From NCBI GenBank assembly GCA_020631735.1, contig CM036215.1, positions 10,008,346-10,072,345 on the forward strand: 64,000 nt of DNA, given 5' to 3'. The stretch's first letter is position 1, and each line of letters begins with the position of its first letter. Both the position numbers and the translations under genes were made by a program. The DNA is from Saccharum officinarum. Its lineage: Eukaryota; Streptophyta; Magnoliopsida; Poales; Poaceae. The notes under the pieces were generated by a model that saw only the letters and a list, made by a program, of their open reading frames with translations, was not told where the DNA came from and searched no databases. Of the stretch, positions 22,516-34,786 are shown piece after piece.

Positions 22516-23156
22516 GCAAGTATAGCATGGGCCTACCTTGATTCCTATTCATTATACAATCTACTCATTATGCATGTGACTAATATTGCTCGACTATAAG
22601 GACATCCTAGTCATTGATGACTTATACCTTGATGCCTATGGGTTTTATTGCATATGGGTAGAATGCTAGTGCTCTATTCAAACATGATCAATACTATGAT
22701 TAATGGAACAAACAGATAAACATGATGGTAATAATTGAACTATAGGGTGATGGTGCAAATGATGTCGATCATGTTGCCCTAAACCTTCCGTAAGGACTTA
22801 TCTGTAGAGCAAAAGCTAAGAAATACAGTGCAACCGTGAGAGTTATATGGCTCTGACTTTAGCTCAGTAATAGGATCTTTTCTAGCTTGTTAGAGGTTAC
22901 CCGAAAGGGCGCAAGAGGGGCTTGTCACTTTGGGTATAGAACTGCCTCTATTCTGGTGTGTATAGCCTGCGGGAATTGTGCCACAGAAAGGGGGGTTCTC
23001 TATATCTGCCTGCCGAGGAAACCTCGTGGCCCTAACTTGTTAGACGAGACCTATGGAAGGCTTCATAGTGTACCCTGCCCGCTCACCTTGGAAGTGTTAT
23101 GGGAGTAATTAACCCGGGCATATGGGCAACACGACTCAAGGGTAAAGATGCACAAC

Positions 23157-23198
23157 CTCTGCAGAGTGTTAAAACTGTTATAACAGCCGTGCTCACGG
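23157..23198 (+). repeat. Three-palindrome block, LTR C1
   Basis: CTCTGCAGAG, CTGTTATAACAG and CCGTG-ct-CACGG, all perfect; the gap between the first two is 8 bases. Confidence 0.9.
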
Positions 23199-23790
23199 TC
23201 ACGAGCGGCCTAGAAAACTCATAGAATAAATGGTTACTTATGATGATGTTGTTCATGGTGAACTATGATGGCATTATGATGAGGATGACGACGATGATGA
23301 TAAAATGTTGATCAATGACTTTATTTAATTCTAGTATATGATCATGTGGGTTAATTTGGGAGCTTAAGCATAATTTGATGTTGATCAATAACAAAATGTT
23401 GACTTACTAAAATGCTAAATGCAGTAAACCGTGTCTGCCTTTTGAGCCTCATGAATCCCCATGTTATGCTTGTGGAGTACGAAATGTACTCACGCTTGTT
23501 TATTTTCAATATTTTGGAAAAATCCCGGATGGGTACCAGATTTCCAGAGATTGGAGCAGACAGGCTTGTGATCAACCAGTCAGTTGTCCCTGTCGAGTGG
23601 AGTCCTCACTTGAAGACCGGAGTTGTCTTTCCGTTGTGTGCTATCTAAGGTTAAATCTTTTATAATAAGTACGTTATATATTGAGCATTGTCTTTTGATA
23701 TTACCCTTATTTGTTGCTATATGTGAGATTTGACTTCCTGGGCTCACATATGGTGTGTATCTGGTTTTGTTCTTAAAATCGGGTGCTACA

Positions 23791-25438
23791 AAGTGGTATC
23801 AGAGCAATGCTGACTATAGGACACAAGCCTAGTTAGGAATTGGCCGTGTTAAGGTTTAGAAATTGCTATAAGACCCTTGTTCTATAAACCTTGATATTCC
23901 TCCTCTATTATTTCTCTACCCTTGATATTCATCTCCTCCTTGATACTTGTTTAAGCCTTTGTTCTCATCTTCACTCCTTGCTTTGATATGCTCTTAGAAT
24001 CTTCTCTCTTACCATCTTCCTATGACATCGGAAGCGGAGCTTTAGGATAATTGCCCTTAATATGAATAGAACGATAGTATTGCAAGCTGAGTCAATGATT
24101 GAAGTATGCACCTTAATTGCTTATTGAATTGTCATTATGCATGTGCTTGTTTTGGATCTTTGTAATGATTGTAATGATCTTGTGGGGATTGTCCACAATT
24201 TCATTTAGTATATAGGCCTAAGGCATAAGGATTAATGAAGTAAATAGGCGGGTTTTGGTTTTCTCTTGTTTTATCAATCCTGTTTTCCAGAGCAGTCTAT
24301 GTTCATCATGATATATCTCCAAATCTAGACATCCAAAAGTTATGAAACATTTATAGATAAAAGAAGACTCTTGTATGTTTCATCTGCCACTGGAATCAAT
24401 TCCATAGCTGTTTTGGTTTGGGATTTAAAAAAATCACAAGACGATATAGCTGTGCTGTCAGAAACCTGGAGTAGTTTTTGTGGTGCATAGTTTTCGACCA
24501 AATTATGTTTGGAATCAGGAAAAGTGTTCTATACAAAAGTTGTAGAGGATTTCAACAGCTTTCCAACAGTATAAACTACAACTTCATTGGATTAACAGAA
24601 TAGGAGTTACAGCTGTTTTCCTACGCTGCTATTTTTCTACTCATGAGGAATTTCAGACTTCTTGTTCTTACTTATGCACATGAGTTTCCATGGGATATCA
24701 GAAGGTCATTATGATAGTTAACTTACCCAAAGGGAGATGCAAGTGACTTGGTGTCCCCTAGTTGGTCTTTTCTTAAGGGGGTAGCCAAGTGAAGAAGTAA
24801 CAAGATGAAGGTTTCTTACATTCAAGTACTCCACCTAGAAGAATTAGTTATCCCTATGGTTGAGAAGTCACCATCAAGCGAGAAGTCACCATCAAGCGCA
24901 GTTGGGGGTTAAATTTCAACATACCCAAGACAAGTCAGCGACAAGGAGATATGGGACATCTACAAGGATCGTAAGAATCTAAAGGATCTGTTCACTAAGT
25001 TGGTTTTGATCTTATGAAATCATCGATGAATTAGAGCGATCAATGATTATGGCATGGAAGTGTGTTAACACCCGGATAAGCAAAGGTTGTTGTCGATGCT
25101 CCTAGCGTAAAGAGTGTGCTAGGGAGGTTCGGTCGACACCAAGGTTGAGTTGTGTGAGAAACTTGAGTGATGTCACCTATACTACAGAGTTGGTAATTAA
25201 TAGTGTTCACCTTGGAACAAAAGGAATTGCAAAGGTCAAATGGAGGTAATGGCATAAAGGACTAAGGGATTGTGCTTAAGAGTTGATCAAGCTATTAGGA
25301 GCAAGGTTGTAACAATGTGCAAGCTACAGCGTGATCGTTGTGAGAAAATGAAGAAGATCCAAAGGCAGAGCATCTACATCTCTTTGATAACCATCTCCCG
25401 AATCTCGAGGACGAGATTCCTCTTAAGGGGGGTAGAAT
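23791..25438 (+). mobile_element. Internal region of non-autonomous element C
   Basis: Only 1,648 bp lie between the LTRs. It begins with the primer site (TGGTATCAGAGC, 23,794-23,805) and the shared leader (gctgactataggacacaagcc), and ends with the stem-loop (25,400-25,419) and the polypurine run before 25,439. No gag or pol is recognisable. A block at 24,260-24,680 resembles spacer sequence of B and D. Having both cis signals but no enzymes, it must be moved by a partner such as the B family. Confidence 0.9.
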
Positions 25439-27155
25439 TGTAACACCCTAAATTTTGCATTGTTTCAAAATAGATAAAATTGATTTAATTATGTATTTGT
25501 TTGTGCATTCAAATTTAGGGAATAATAAAATTTGGTGAAAATAAAATAAATCATAAGGATTAGTTACATGTTGATGCACTCATGCCGATGCATTTTATTT
25601 ATTGTGGTGACTGGTTTTTATCTCTTTGCTAAAAGGTTTAAAAATCATTTGAAAATGTATTTGGAAAAGTCATTTTAGAAAATAAAAAGGGAATTCTCCT
25701 TCTCCCTCTTTCCTCCCTTCCATTTCAGCCTGCTAGCCTAAATTTTCCCGCCGGCCTGCTCGCCCCCTCCCTCTCTTCCCCTTCCTGGGCCGGCCCATCC
25801 TGGCCAAGCCGTTGCCACCCTCCCTGTCTCTATCACTGGCAGCCATGGCCCACCTATCGGCACCCTCTCCTACCTCCAACCGCCCACGTTGCATGGCGTT
25901 CAGGTGGAACCACCGCTACCCCGCGCCCATGTCCTGCATCGTGGGAGCGTCCCTTGGCTCGAACTCCATTTAGAAGAGCGTGGATCTCTCTCCACTTTCC
26001 CCTGCTGCTATTCATGCCCGAGCCGTAGCACTGAAGCCACAACGCAGTGCTTCGCCAAAATCTGCCACGCCCTGTCTCGCCATTCCAGCGCTCCACCGTG
26101 GGAATTTGACCTCCGTCGAGCCCCTCCAAGTCGTAAGGGGGTTCTTTGTGAGTTCAAATAGTTGATTTCATCGCCGGTTGCTCACAAATTCCGCTTCGAA
26201 CCGTGTAGTGCTCCGCCGTCTGCCACTCTCCGCGATTCACCGTCTCCGCTCTGTTTCCGTCCTCCTTGCCGTGGTGAGCAACCCTGTGTTCCCCTCTATC
26301 TCCCCATGCCTCCCTTTTTTTGGTGGTCTCTAGGGCCATAGCCGTGACCATCGGCGAGCCTCTTCTGCCGCCGGTCATGGCGAGGGCCGTGCAACCCCTT
26401 CCCCGACCCCCCTATGCCCCGTCGTGAGTTCGCCTTTGTCTCCTCTCTCTCCCGGTGTTCTCTGTTCAGCGAACCGCGCCCCGTAGAGCTCGATTGGGCA
26501 ACTCCGGTGAGCCCTCCGCCGCGGCAATGGCGGCGCCGCCGCATCCCCCCAACTCCGGCGACTACTTCTCTCTCTCCCCCTCCCATCTAATCTCAGCCGC
26601 CCATTCCAAATCCAACGGCCGAAGTCGCACCGTACCCCTTCGCTCGGCTGTTTTCGTAAAGAGCCCCTCGGCTTATTGCATATCCAACCCGTCGTCCTTG
26701 GCATACTCCTAGAGTACGCATTCTCATTTTGAAAACATAGTTTCTTCGATTTAAATGAAAAATACATTTTCAGATTAATTACAGATTTGCCACTGCAGTA
26801 AAACACTTATAAAATCATCGTTTTAGCTCCGATTTGACCCGTTCAACTTGCGTTAGTTTCGTAATTTCATGATCTACGCATTAGTTCTACTGTTAGACCT
26901 GTTAGGAGCTTTTTAATTTCTCGATTAAGTCTAGTTTAATAGCTAGCTTTTGGAACCGTAAATAGCTCGTAACTTTCGCGTTATAGCTCCGAATTTCGTG
27001 AACTTCGCGTTGATGTGATCATAGCGAGACGTAGAATATTTTCATAAACTTTTTATCTTGTTTTTATACTACTAGTGTATTGTTCTAATTATAGGTTTGT
27101 TTGCTATGCATGAATGCTCCTAAAATGTGTATGTTGCCGTGTTGGTCGAGTTCAG

Positions 27156-27227
27156 ACGGTGAGGAGTACGTTGGGAACCCAGAATACTTCGAAGATCAAC
27201 AGGACCAGCAGGAGTTTATTAACCAAG
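27156..27227 (+). other. Candidate coding micro-exon in LTR C2
   Basis: It follows gagttcag and ends at AAG before GCAAGTAT. It is open and reads D-G-E-E-Y-V-G-N-P-E-Y-F-E-D, then Gln/Asp-rich codons, with aromatic and acidic residues matching B's copy. Confidence 0.4.
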
Positions 27228-27868
27228 GCAAGTATAGCATGGGCCTACCTTGATTCCTATTCATTATACAATCTACTCATTATGCATGTGACTAATATTG
27301 CTCGACTATAAGGACATCCTAGCCATTGATGACTTATACCTTGATGCCTATGGGTTTTATTGCATATGGGTAGAATGCTAGTGCTCTATTCAAACATGAT
27401 CAATACTATGATTAATGGAAGAAATGGATAAACATGATGGTAATAATTGAACTATAGGGTGATGGTGCAAATGATGTTGATCATGTTGCCCCAAACCTTC
27501 CGTAAGGACTTATCTGTAGGGCAAAAGCTAGGACATACAGTGCAACTGTGAGAGTTATATGGCTCTAACTTTAGCTCAGTAATAGGATCTTTTCTAGCTT
27601 GTTAGAGGTTTCCCAAAAGGGCGCAAGAGGGGCTTGCCACTTTGGGTATAGAACTGCCTCTGTTCTGGTGTGTATAGCCTACGGGAATTGTGCCACAGAA
27701 AGGGGGGTTCTCTATATCTGCCTACCGAGGAAACCTCGTGGCCCTAACTTGTTAGACGAGACCTATGGAAGGCTTCAAAGTGTACCCTGCCCGCTCACCT
27801 TGGAAGTGTTATGGGAGTAATTAACCCGGGCATATGGGCAACACGACTCACGGGTAAAGATGCACAAC

Positions 27869-27910
27869 CTCTGCAGAGTGTTAAAACTGTTATAACAGCC
27901 GTGCTCACGG
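27869..27910 (+). repeat. Three-palindrome block, LTR C2
   Basis: Same three perfect dyads as in LTR C1. Confidence 0.9.
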
Positions 27911-28502
27911 TCACGAGCGGCCTGGAAAACTCACAGAATAAATGGTTACTTATGATGATGTTGTTCATGGTGAACTATGATGGTATTATGATGAGGATGA
28001 CGATGATGATGATATAATATTGATCAATGACTTTATTTAATTCTAGTATATGATCATGTGGGTTAATTTGGGAGCTTAAGCATAATTTGATGTTGATCAA
28101 TAATAAAATGTTGACTTACTAAAATGCTAAATGCAGTAAACCGTGTCTGCATTTTGAGCCTCATGAATCCCCATGTTATGCTTTTGGAGTATGAAATGTA
28201 CTCACGCTTGTTTATTTTCAATATTTTGGAAAAAACCCGGATGGGTACCAGATTTCCAAAGATTGGAGCAGACAGGCTTGTGATCAACCAGTCAGTTGTC
28301 CCTGTGGAGTGGAGTCTTCACCTGAAGACCGGAGTTGCCTTTCCGTTGTGTGCTATCTAAGGTTAAATCTTTTATAATAAGTACGTTATATATTGAGCAT
28401 TGTCTTTTGATATTACCCTTATTTGTTGCTATATGTGAGATTTGACTTCCTGGGCTCACATATGGTGTGTATCTGGTTTTGTTCTTAAAACTGGGTGCTA
28501 CA

Positions 28503-29506
28503 GTATGCCACCAGACCGTAACATTGAATTTATTATTGAATTATTACCTGGAACTGCACCCATAGCTAAGCATCCATATAGAATGGAAGTAGATGAATTA
28601 GAAGAACTTAAGAAACAAATTAAGCAATTGCAGGATAAGGGTTTCATTCATCCTAGTTCTTCACCTTGGGGAGCACCAGTGATTTTTGTGGACAATAAAG
28701 ATGGCACTCAGAGGATGTGTGTAGATTATCGGTCTCTCAATGAGGTTACTATCAAGAATAAGTACCCGTTGCCTAGAATTGATGACTTGTTTGATCAGTT
28801 GAGACGTGCTTGTGTATTCTCCAAGATTGATCTTCGTTCTGGATATCACCAGTTGAAGATTCGTGCTAATGATATACCAAAGACAGGTTTTACCACACGG
28901 TATGGGTTATATGAGTACATAGTGATGTCTTTTGGTCTGACTAATGCCCCTGTATACTTTATGTATTTGATGAATAAGGTGTTCATAGAATATCTTGACA
29001 AGTTTGTAGTGGTATTCATTGATGATATCCTAGTATTCTCCAAGACTGAGGAGGAACATGCCGAACATTTGAGGTTGGTCTTGCAAAAGCTCAGAGAACA
29101 CCAGTTATATGCCAAGCGGAGTAAATGTGAATTTTGGTTGAAGGAAGTTTCCTTTCTTGGTCATGTTGTCTCAAATGGGGGAATTTCAGTAGATCCTAGC
29201 AAAGTGAAAGATGTATTGAACTGGAAGCCACCAACCAATGTAAGTGAGATTCGTAGTTTCTTTGGATTAGCAGGCTATTACAGGAGATTTATAGAGGGAT
29301 TTTCTAAGCTTGCGAAGCCAATGACTACATTGTTGGAGAAGAATGCCAAGTTTGTGTGGTTTGAGAAGTGGCAGGCTAATTTTGAGGAATTAAAGAAAAG
29401 ATTGACCACTGCACCAGTATTAGTTTTGCTAGATCTGAGTAAACATTTCTCTATCTACTGTGATGCATCTCGTTTGGGTTTAGGATGTGTTCTTATGCAA
29501 GAAGGT
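28503..29506 (+). pseudogene. Reverse transcriptase fragment of element B
   Basis: The frame resumes right after element C with [20 protein letters not shown] and stays open for about 330 codons. Reverse transcriptase motifs are in order: [36 protein letters not shown], the catalytic [25 protein letters not shown] and [20 protein letters not shown]. RNase H begins ([20 protein letters not shown]) and is cut by element D at 29,507. Sequence and order match Tekay/Del chromoviruses. The frame itself is undamaged, unlike B's gag, but without the rest of RNase H, integrase and 3' LTR it is only a fragment. Confidence 0.92.
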
Positions 29507-30060
29507 TGTCACACCCGATTTTAAGGACAAAACCAGACATACACTATATGTGAAATAAAGAAGACAAATCTCACATATAGCCACAGATAAGTGGAATATC
29601 AAAAGACAAATGCTTAATATACATAACACAATAGTATAAAATATACCTTAAAGAGTAACACAGCGGAAAGACAACTCCGAACACCGGGTGCAACCTTCAC
29701 TCCAGGATCAAACTAACTGGTTGATCACAAGCCTAACAATTCCAGAATCTAACAGTCTGGTACCCTTCCTGAGATGTGGGGAGATAGCAAGAGTGAGTCC
29801 ATGTCGAACTCAACAAATATAACATGGGGTTCATGAGGCTCAAAAGTTTGACACGGTTTACTGCAATAGCTTTTAGTGAGTCATCTTTTAGCAATTGAGT
29901 AGCAACAAGTTTAACATAATCCCAAATAACCTCATGATCATGTAAACGAGAATAATGTATAGCAAGAAACAATAATCATTAGTGAGCATCAATATCATCA
30001 GTATTATCATTATCATCAGCGTTCATCATTTATTCTGTAAGGGTCCAAGGCCACTCGTGA

Positions 30061-30101
30061 CCGTGAGCACGGCTGTTATAACAGTTTTACACTCTGCAGA
30101 G
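30061..30101 (-). repeat. Three-palindrome block, LTR D1
   Basis: CCGTG-ag-CACGG, CTGTTATAACAG and CTCTGCAGAG on the + strand, in the inverted order expected for a - strand element. Confidence 0.9.
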
Positions 30102-30754
30102 GTTGTACACTTTCACTGTGAGTCGTGATTACCCATATGCCCGAGGTGATCAGCCTCTTGACCCACTACCAAGGAAGGTCGACAGGGTTCACTATGAAGT
30201 CTTTTAAAGGTTCGTCTAACAAGTTAGGGCCATTAGATTCACTCGGCAAACAGATGTAGAGCCCCCCTTCCAAATGGCACAATAACACGCAGCCTATACA
30301 CATAAGGATAGAGGCCGCACTATACCCGATTCGTCAAGCCATTCTTACGCCATGAAGGTTACCACTAACAAGCTAGAAAAGGTCCTCATACTTGACTAAA
30401 GCCAGAGCCATATAGCCCTCACAGTTGTACTGTAAGTCCCGGATGTTCGCTTACAGATAAGTCCTTATGGAGAGAAACTAGAGCACCAAAAAATACCCCA
30501 TGCTCTAGCCCTCTTGAGCCATATTGCTTTAAAGCATCATTTAAACGTTTATTGCATATATCATTAGTCAAGTTATAGATCATGGTTATTCAAAAAGAGC
30601 ACTAGCATCACTACCCAATGCAATGTCCCATAGGTGTCAAGGTACAAGATACAAAAACTAGGATATCCTTAGTGGTAACAAGGTAGACACATGCACATGA
30701 ATTAAGTATATTAAAGGTGAATAGGAAACAAGGATGATCCCATGCTATACTTGC

Positions 30755-30828
30755 CTTAAATTGAGATCCTTTCTCTGATCCAAATCTTCAATTAATAGCT
30801 TCTTGAATCTCCACGTAAATCTCACCGA
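30755..30828 (-). other. Degraded micro-exon in LTR D1
   Basis: Bordered on the - strand by an acceptor-like caagtccag and the GC-type donor AAG-GCAAGTAT. The start (V-G-E-I-Y-V) resembles C's copy, but a stop and small indels follow. Confidence 0.3.
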
Positions 30829-32196
30829 CTGGACTTGATCAATAAATCACCACACACACATCGAGCAATTATACACGAAGCAAACAAGGAATAATAATTA
30901 GAACAGTACACCAAACATATGAAACAATATATGAACAGGTTTTAAAGATGTTCTACGCATTGCTACGAACACACAGGCGCGAAAAACACGCTAATCGGAG
31001 CTACGGTTGAAAAGATACATCTACCGAAAAATTTGCTCATAGGAGAAAATATAAAACTATTTAACTTCATGTGTTTTATATATAAAATATTTTATAAATA
31101 CTATATATGGAATTAAGTCAAATTTAGATTCAAATTATGAAACTAAAGTAAAATAAATCATATTTTATTTACAAAACCCAGTTGCATAATTATTAATCAA
31201 GATATGATTTAGACCATAAAATTTTAGAATTAGTAATATGGTAAACACTGTCACTAACACGTAGATCTCGTTGCTATGAATCTAACGCAACTCGAATGAA
31301 CTAAAACGGATCTAAAACATAGAAGATATGATTTAAACAAGATCTACTTTATTAAAGTAATAGATTAAATCTCACATCGGAACTTAAAGATAGAAAACCT
31401 AACCAACAGTAACACTAACAGTATAACAAGTTTGTAAAACTCTTCTACACATTACTACGATCACATAGACATAAAGATCACGAAAAACGGAGCTAAAACG
31501 ACAAAGTTACGAATTTCCAAAGATTTCCTATAGAAAAACAAATACTTTAATTAAAACTCGAAAATAAATTAATCTAAACCTACTGTACAGTTGCATCATT
31601 AGATAGAGCTCGCAAATATGAATCTAACGCAATTTGAATGGATCAAATCGGAGTTAAAACGAAGATTCTACGGCTAAAACAATCTGAGTGGCAAATCTGT
31701 AAATATGAGAAAGCGTATTTTTCTTTTTCCGAAACGAATTACGTTTTCAATTAATCAAAACGTATTTTCCCGGTTTACGCTTTGGACCGCGGGTTAGATA
31801 ATTGAAAACTCCAGGGGCTCTTTAACAAAAACACCAGCGAACCGTTATCTTCTAATATGAGCCGTCGGTTTTAGATCGGACGGTCCAGATCGATCGGGGG
31901 AGGAGACAGGCGGTGCTCCGGCCGGAATAGGGCCGACGGCGACCCTCGCGGCGGCGCCATGGCCGGATCATGCCAAAACTCGCCACGGTACACGAAATCG
32001 CGAAGCAAGAGTACCGTTCGGTAGATAACTTCAACGCGATCTTACCTAGGGCAAACTCGTGGTCGGAGATGAAGCAATGAGCTCGCACGGCTCGAAGGGG
32101 CGGACGGTGGAGGCGGTGCTTCGGGTGTAGCCGCCCCGAGGTGTTATAGCTGCGGTTTAGGGTTGGATGTGAGCGGGGGGAGGGGCTACGGTTCCG

Positions 32197-32203
32197 TTTT
32201 TAT
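32197..32203 (-). promoter_or_regulatory. TATA box of LTR D1
   Basis: TATAAAA on the - strand lies about 570 bp into the LTR, upstream of its GC-rich segment. The matching place in the second LTR falls in the gap. Confidence 0.55.
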
Positions 32204-32925
32204 AGTCCGGAGGGGTCGCTAACTAAGGAAAAGGCGAGATTCGAAGATCCAAATCAGATCGGGAGAGAGGGGAAGGCGGCGTCGGCCGGAGGAAGAAGAA
32301 AGGAAAGTGAAAACGGGTCACTGACCAGTGGGACCCACGCGCGTCAGCGACACAGTGCGGAAAACGGCCGCGCGCGTGCGAGTCGGGCTTAGCAGGCCGC
32401 TGGCCGGGCTCGGCCCAAAAGGAATGCGGGCGCGCGGGGAAGAAGAGCTGGGCCGCCGCTGGCGGGCCGAGCTCTGGCTAAGAAAGGAAGGCGGCGCCGG
32501 TAAGAAAGTAAATTCTTTTTCTTTTCTTTTTCTAATTTTTCAAATCCATTTTTCAAATGATTTTCAAATCAAATTTGAATTTGATTTTAAACCACTCAAT
32601 ACAAAACTTCAAATGCAGCAGCATGAATGCTCAATCATGTTTCTACACTTATATTTGATTTTAAATTTATAAAAAAAATTATTCTTATTCTAAATTTGCA
32701 TGCTCACAAAAATATACAAAAATCATATTTTTCCTATTTTTATCTCTTTCAAAATTTTAGGGTGTTACAATTCTACCCCCCTTAAGATGAATCTCGTCCC
32801 GAGATTCGGAAGAGGATGATAAAAGAGATAATGACACTTTGTCTTTATTTGATCCTCATTTTTTCAAATTACTCTTTCGTTCAGAATCATAAGACAGTTT
32901 CTCATATCCTGACTAACTAATCTGC

Positions 32926-33711
32926 CTAAGCATAATCATCTCTTCTGTTGAGCTCCTCCAAAGTTATTTGTTCCTCTGCTATGACTTCAGTAAACTCATG
33001 GTCCACTTTGCTATTCTTGGTGTACCTATCTTCTAATTGATCATTCTCGTCTTCCTCAGGTAAGAGTCGACCACCTTGATACTCAATTCTTTTCCCTGAC
33101 GGTGTTGTTAAGAGCATTGTGCATCGAGTACCATGAATCACTCCTTTGTGTGCACAGAGCCATCCATTACCAAGAACCATGCAAATTTTAAGTGACTCCA
33201 ACACAATGAGTGTTGCGGTGAAGTTTTCCTTGTTTATGACAAGACTGACATTCGGGCATATCTGATCTGCCTGCATTTCTCCCACTGGGGTTTGAACTAG
33301 CAAAGGCCTCCTCATTGGACACTTCACCATCTTGCACGTCTCTACCATGTCGGCGGAAATGAAAGAATGCGAAGCACTAGGGTCAAATAAAGCAAAAACT
33401 TGTACTGAGCTTACTTGAATATAACCTCCCACTACTTTGGTAACTCCATGAATTTTATCCATATCCACATTGCTCAGTCTTCCATTGACATAGTTTTGCT
33501 GCGCTTTGCTTCCTTGAACAGGCTTCTTATGGGCTTTCCTTTTTCGCTTTCGTTGTTGTGGATTCTGACTTAGTTCACTCCTAACTTGCTTTTCAACATT
33601 GTTGTTTTGATAGTGCTTAGCTTCATCATACCCATAACATTCTTCAATAGCAGAAACATCAGTCTTTTTCCACATATTAGTGTGAGACGTCATATAGGGC
33701 TCCTGAGTCAT
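32926..33711 (-). pseudogene. Second protease-like domain of element D
   Basis: This 261-codon open frame has a Lys/Arg-rich start, then NYVNGRLSNVDMDKIHGVTK and the active-site-like FALFDPSASHSFISADMVET. Later comes VLGNGWLCAHKGVIHG, where functional relatives have an LGMDWL-type motif, and an acidic tail. It is paralogous to the upstream protease (34,787-35,350). Asp is kept, but the usual Ser/Thr-Gly after it is Pro-Ser. The frame is open, yet two catalytic-site departures suggest it is not an active protease. It may be a leftover or a co-opted structural piece. Confidence 0.65.
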
Positions 33712-34786
33712 GAGACACTACACTTCCTGTCATCAAGTGACCAACATCAGCAACGCGAACAATTATAGATGATCATGAGCTATCTAAAGGGACAACTCTC
33801 GTCTCTATGGATCCAAAATTGTCAACCTTGTATACAGGACATTTTTGCTTGAGAGTGACAACTCAATCATGGAGACTAACCAATACTTCCAATAAAGAGT
33901 TCAAACTTAATAAACCTTCTTTACATTGACTACCCCCCTTAAAATAAGAGACACTAAATAGGGTAGCTTGAACCCTTTTCTAGATGAGCTAAATAGTGTT
34001 CTGACATCCCAATGATACTCTTATGTATGGGTAAGAACAAGAAATCTGAAATTTCTCGCGAGCAGTAAATCAGCAGTGCAGTAAAACAGCTGTAACTCTC
34101 ATTCTGTTAATCCAATGAAGCTGTAGTTAACACCGATGGAAAGCTTATAAAATTCTCTACAACTTTCTTATAGAACATACTTCCAGATTCTGCAGCTATC
34201 TTGACCGAAAACAACACATAACAGATTCTGTTCCAGGTTTCAGACAGCACAGATACATTACCTTATGCTTTTTGTATCTCCCAAACCACAACAGCTATGA
34301 GGGTGGTTCTTGCATTTAGAGATAGATGTTGAAGTCCACTCTTGGTCCAGAATTTTCTCATGATTTTTGGTCTTTCAAGAACAGATATATAAGTTGATAA
34401 AGACAGGCTGCTCCGAAAGACAAGATATAGAAAGCAGGAGATAACCAAACCCAGCTATTTATTTCATTAATCCTTATACCTTATACATATAAACTAAATG
34501 AAATCATGGTCAAAACCCACGAGATCATTCCACTCATTACAAAATTCCAACTCAAGCATAAACATAAGCACAAAGCAACTAAACACTTAAATGTTCATTA
34601 GCCACACATTAAGACAACTCAACTTGGCTACTAACGGTTTTTATTACACGGGACATAACTCCTATTTCTTAATCATGGTGTGATTGCAGCAGTATCCGGA
34701 GTAGATAACGTCTCTTACATTCCTTATTGCTTTATATGGACATCTGAATCTCTGCATCCCTCTTTACCATTCTTATAACTCATACC

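Larger units (their letters stand above)
20723..23790 (+). mobile_element. 5' LTR of non-autonomous element C
   Basis: It starts TGTAACACCC, ends GGTGCTACA (3,068 bp) and is followed by a tRNA-Met primer site. It closely matches the LTR at 25,439-28,502; differences in the parts I aligned by eye are mostly C/T or G/A transitions. The GC-rich segment (about 20,970-21,990), a micro-exon (22,444-22,515, here with stops) and the three-palindrome block (23,157-23,198) are present. Open frames in the GC-rich segment occur on both strands and are not taken as genes. Confidence 0.95.
25439..28502 (+). mobile_element. 3' LTR of non-autonomous element C
   Basis: At 3,064 bp it matches the 5' LTR nearly end to end and ends GGTGCTACA directly before the GTATG duplication. 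The micro-exon frame (27,156-27,227) is fully open here, and the three-palindrome block lies at 27,869-27,910. Confidence 0.95.
29507..32769 (-). mobile_element. 3' LTR of reverse-oriented element D
   Basis: On the + strand it runs from TGTCACACCC to GTGTTACA (3,263 bp), the reverse complement of a TGTAACACC...GGGTGTGACA LTR. It is inserted in B's RNase H; the preceding bases AAGGT are the presumed target duplication, whose partner is lost in the gap. A TATAAAA (32,197-32,203) and GC-rich leader (31,850-32,500) are visible, with a donor-like CCTAG followed by gtaagatc at about 32,050. The three-palindrome block is at 30,061-30,101. Confidence 0.92.
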
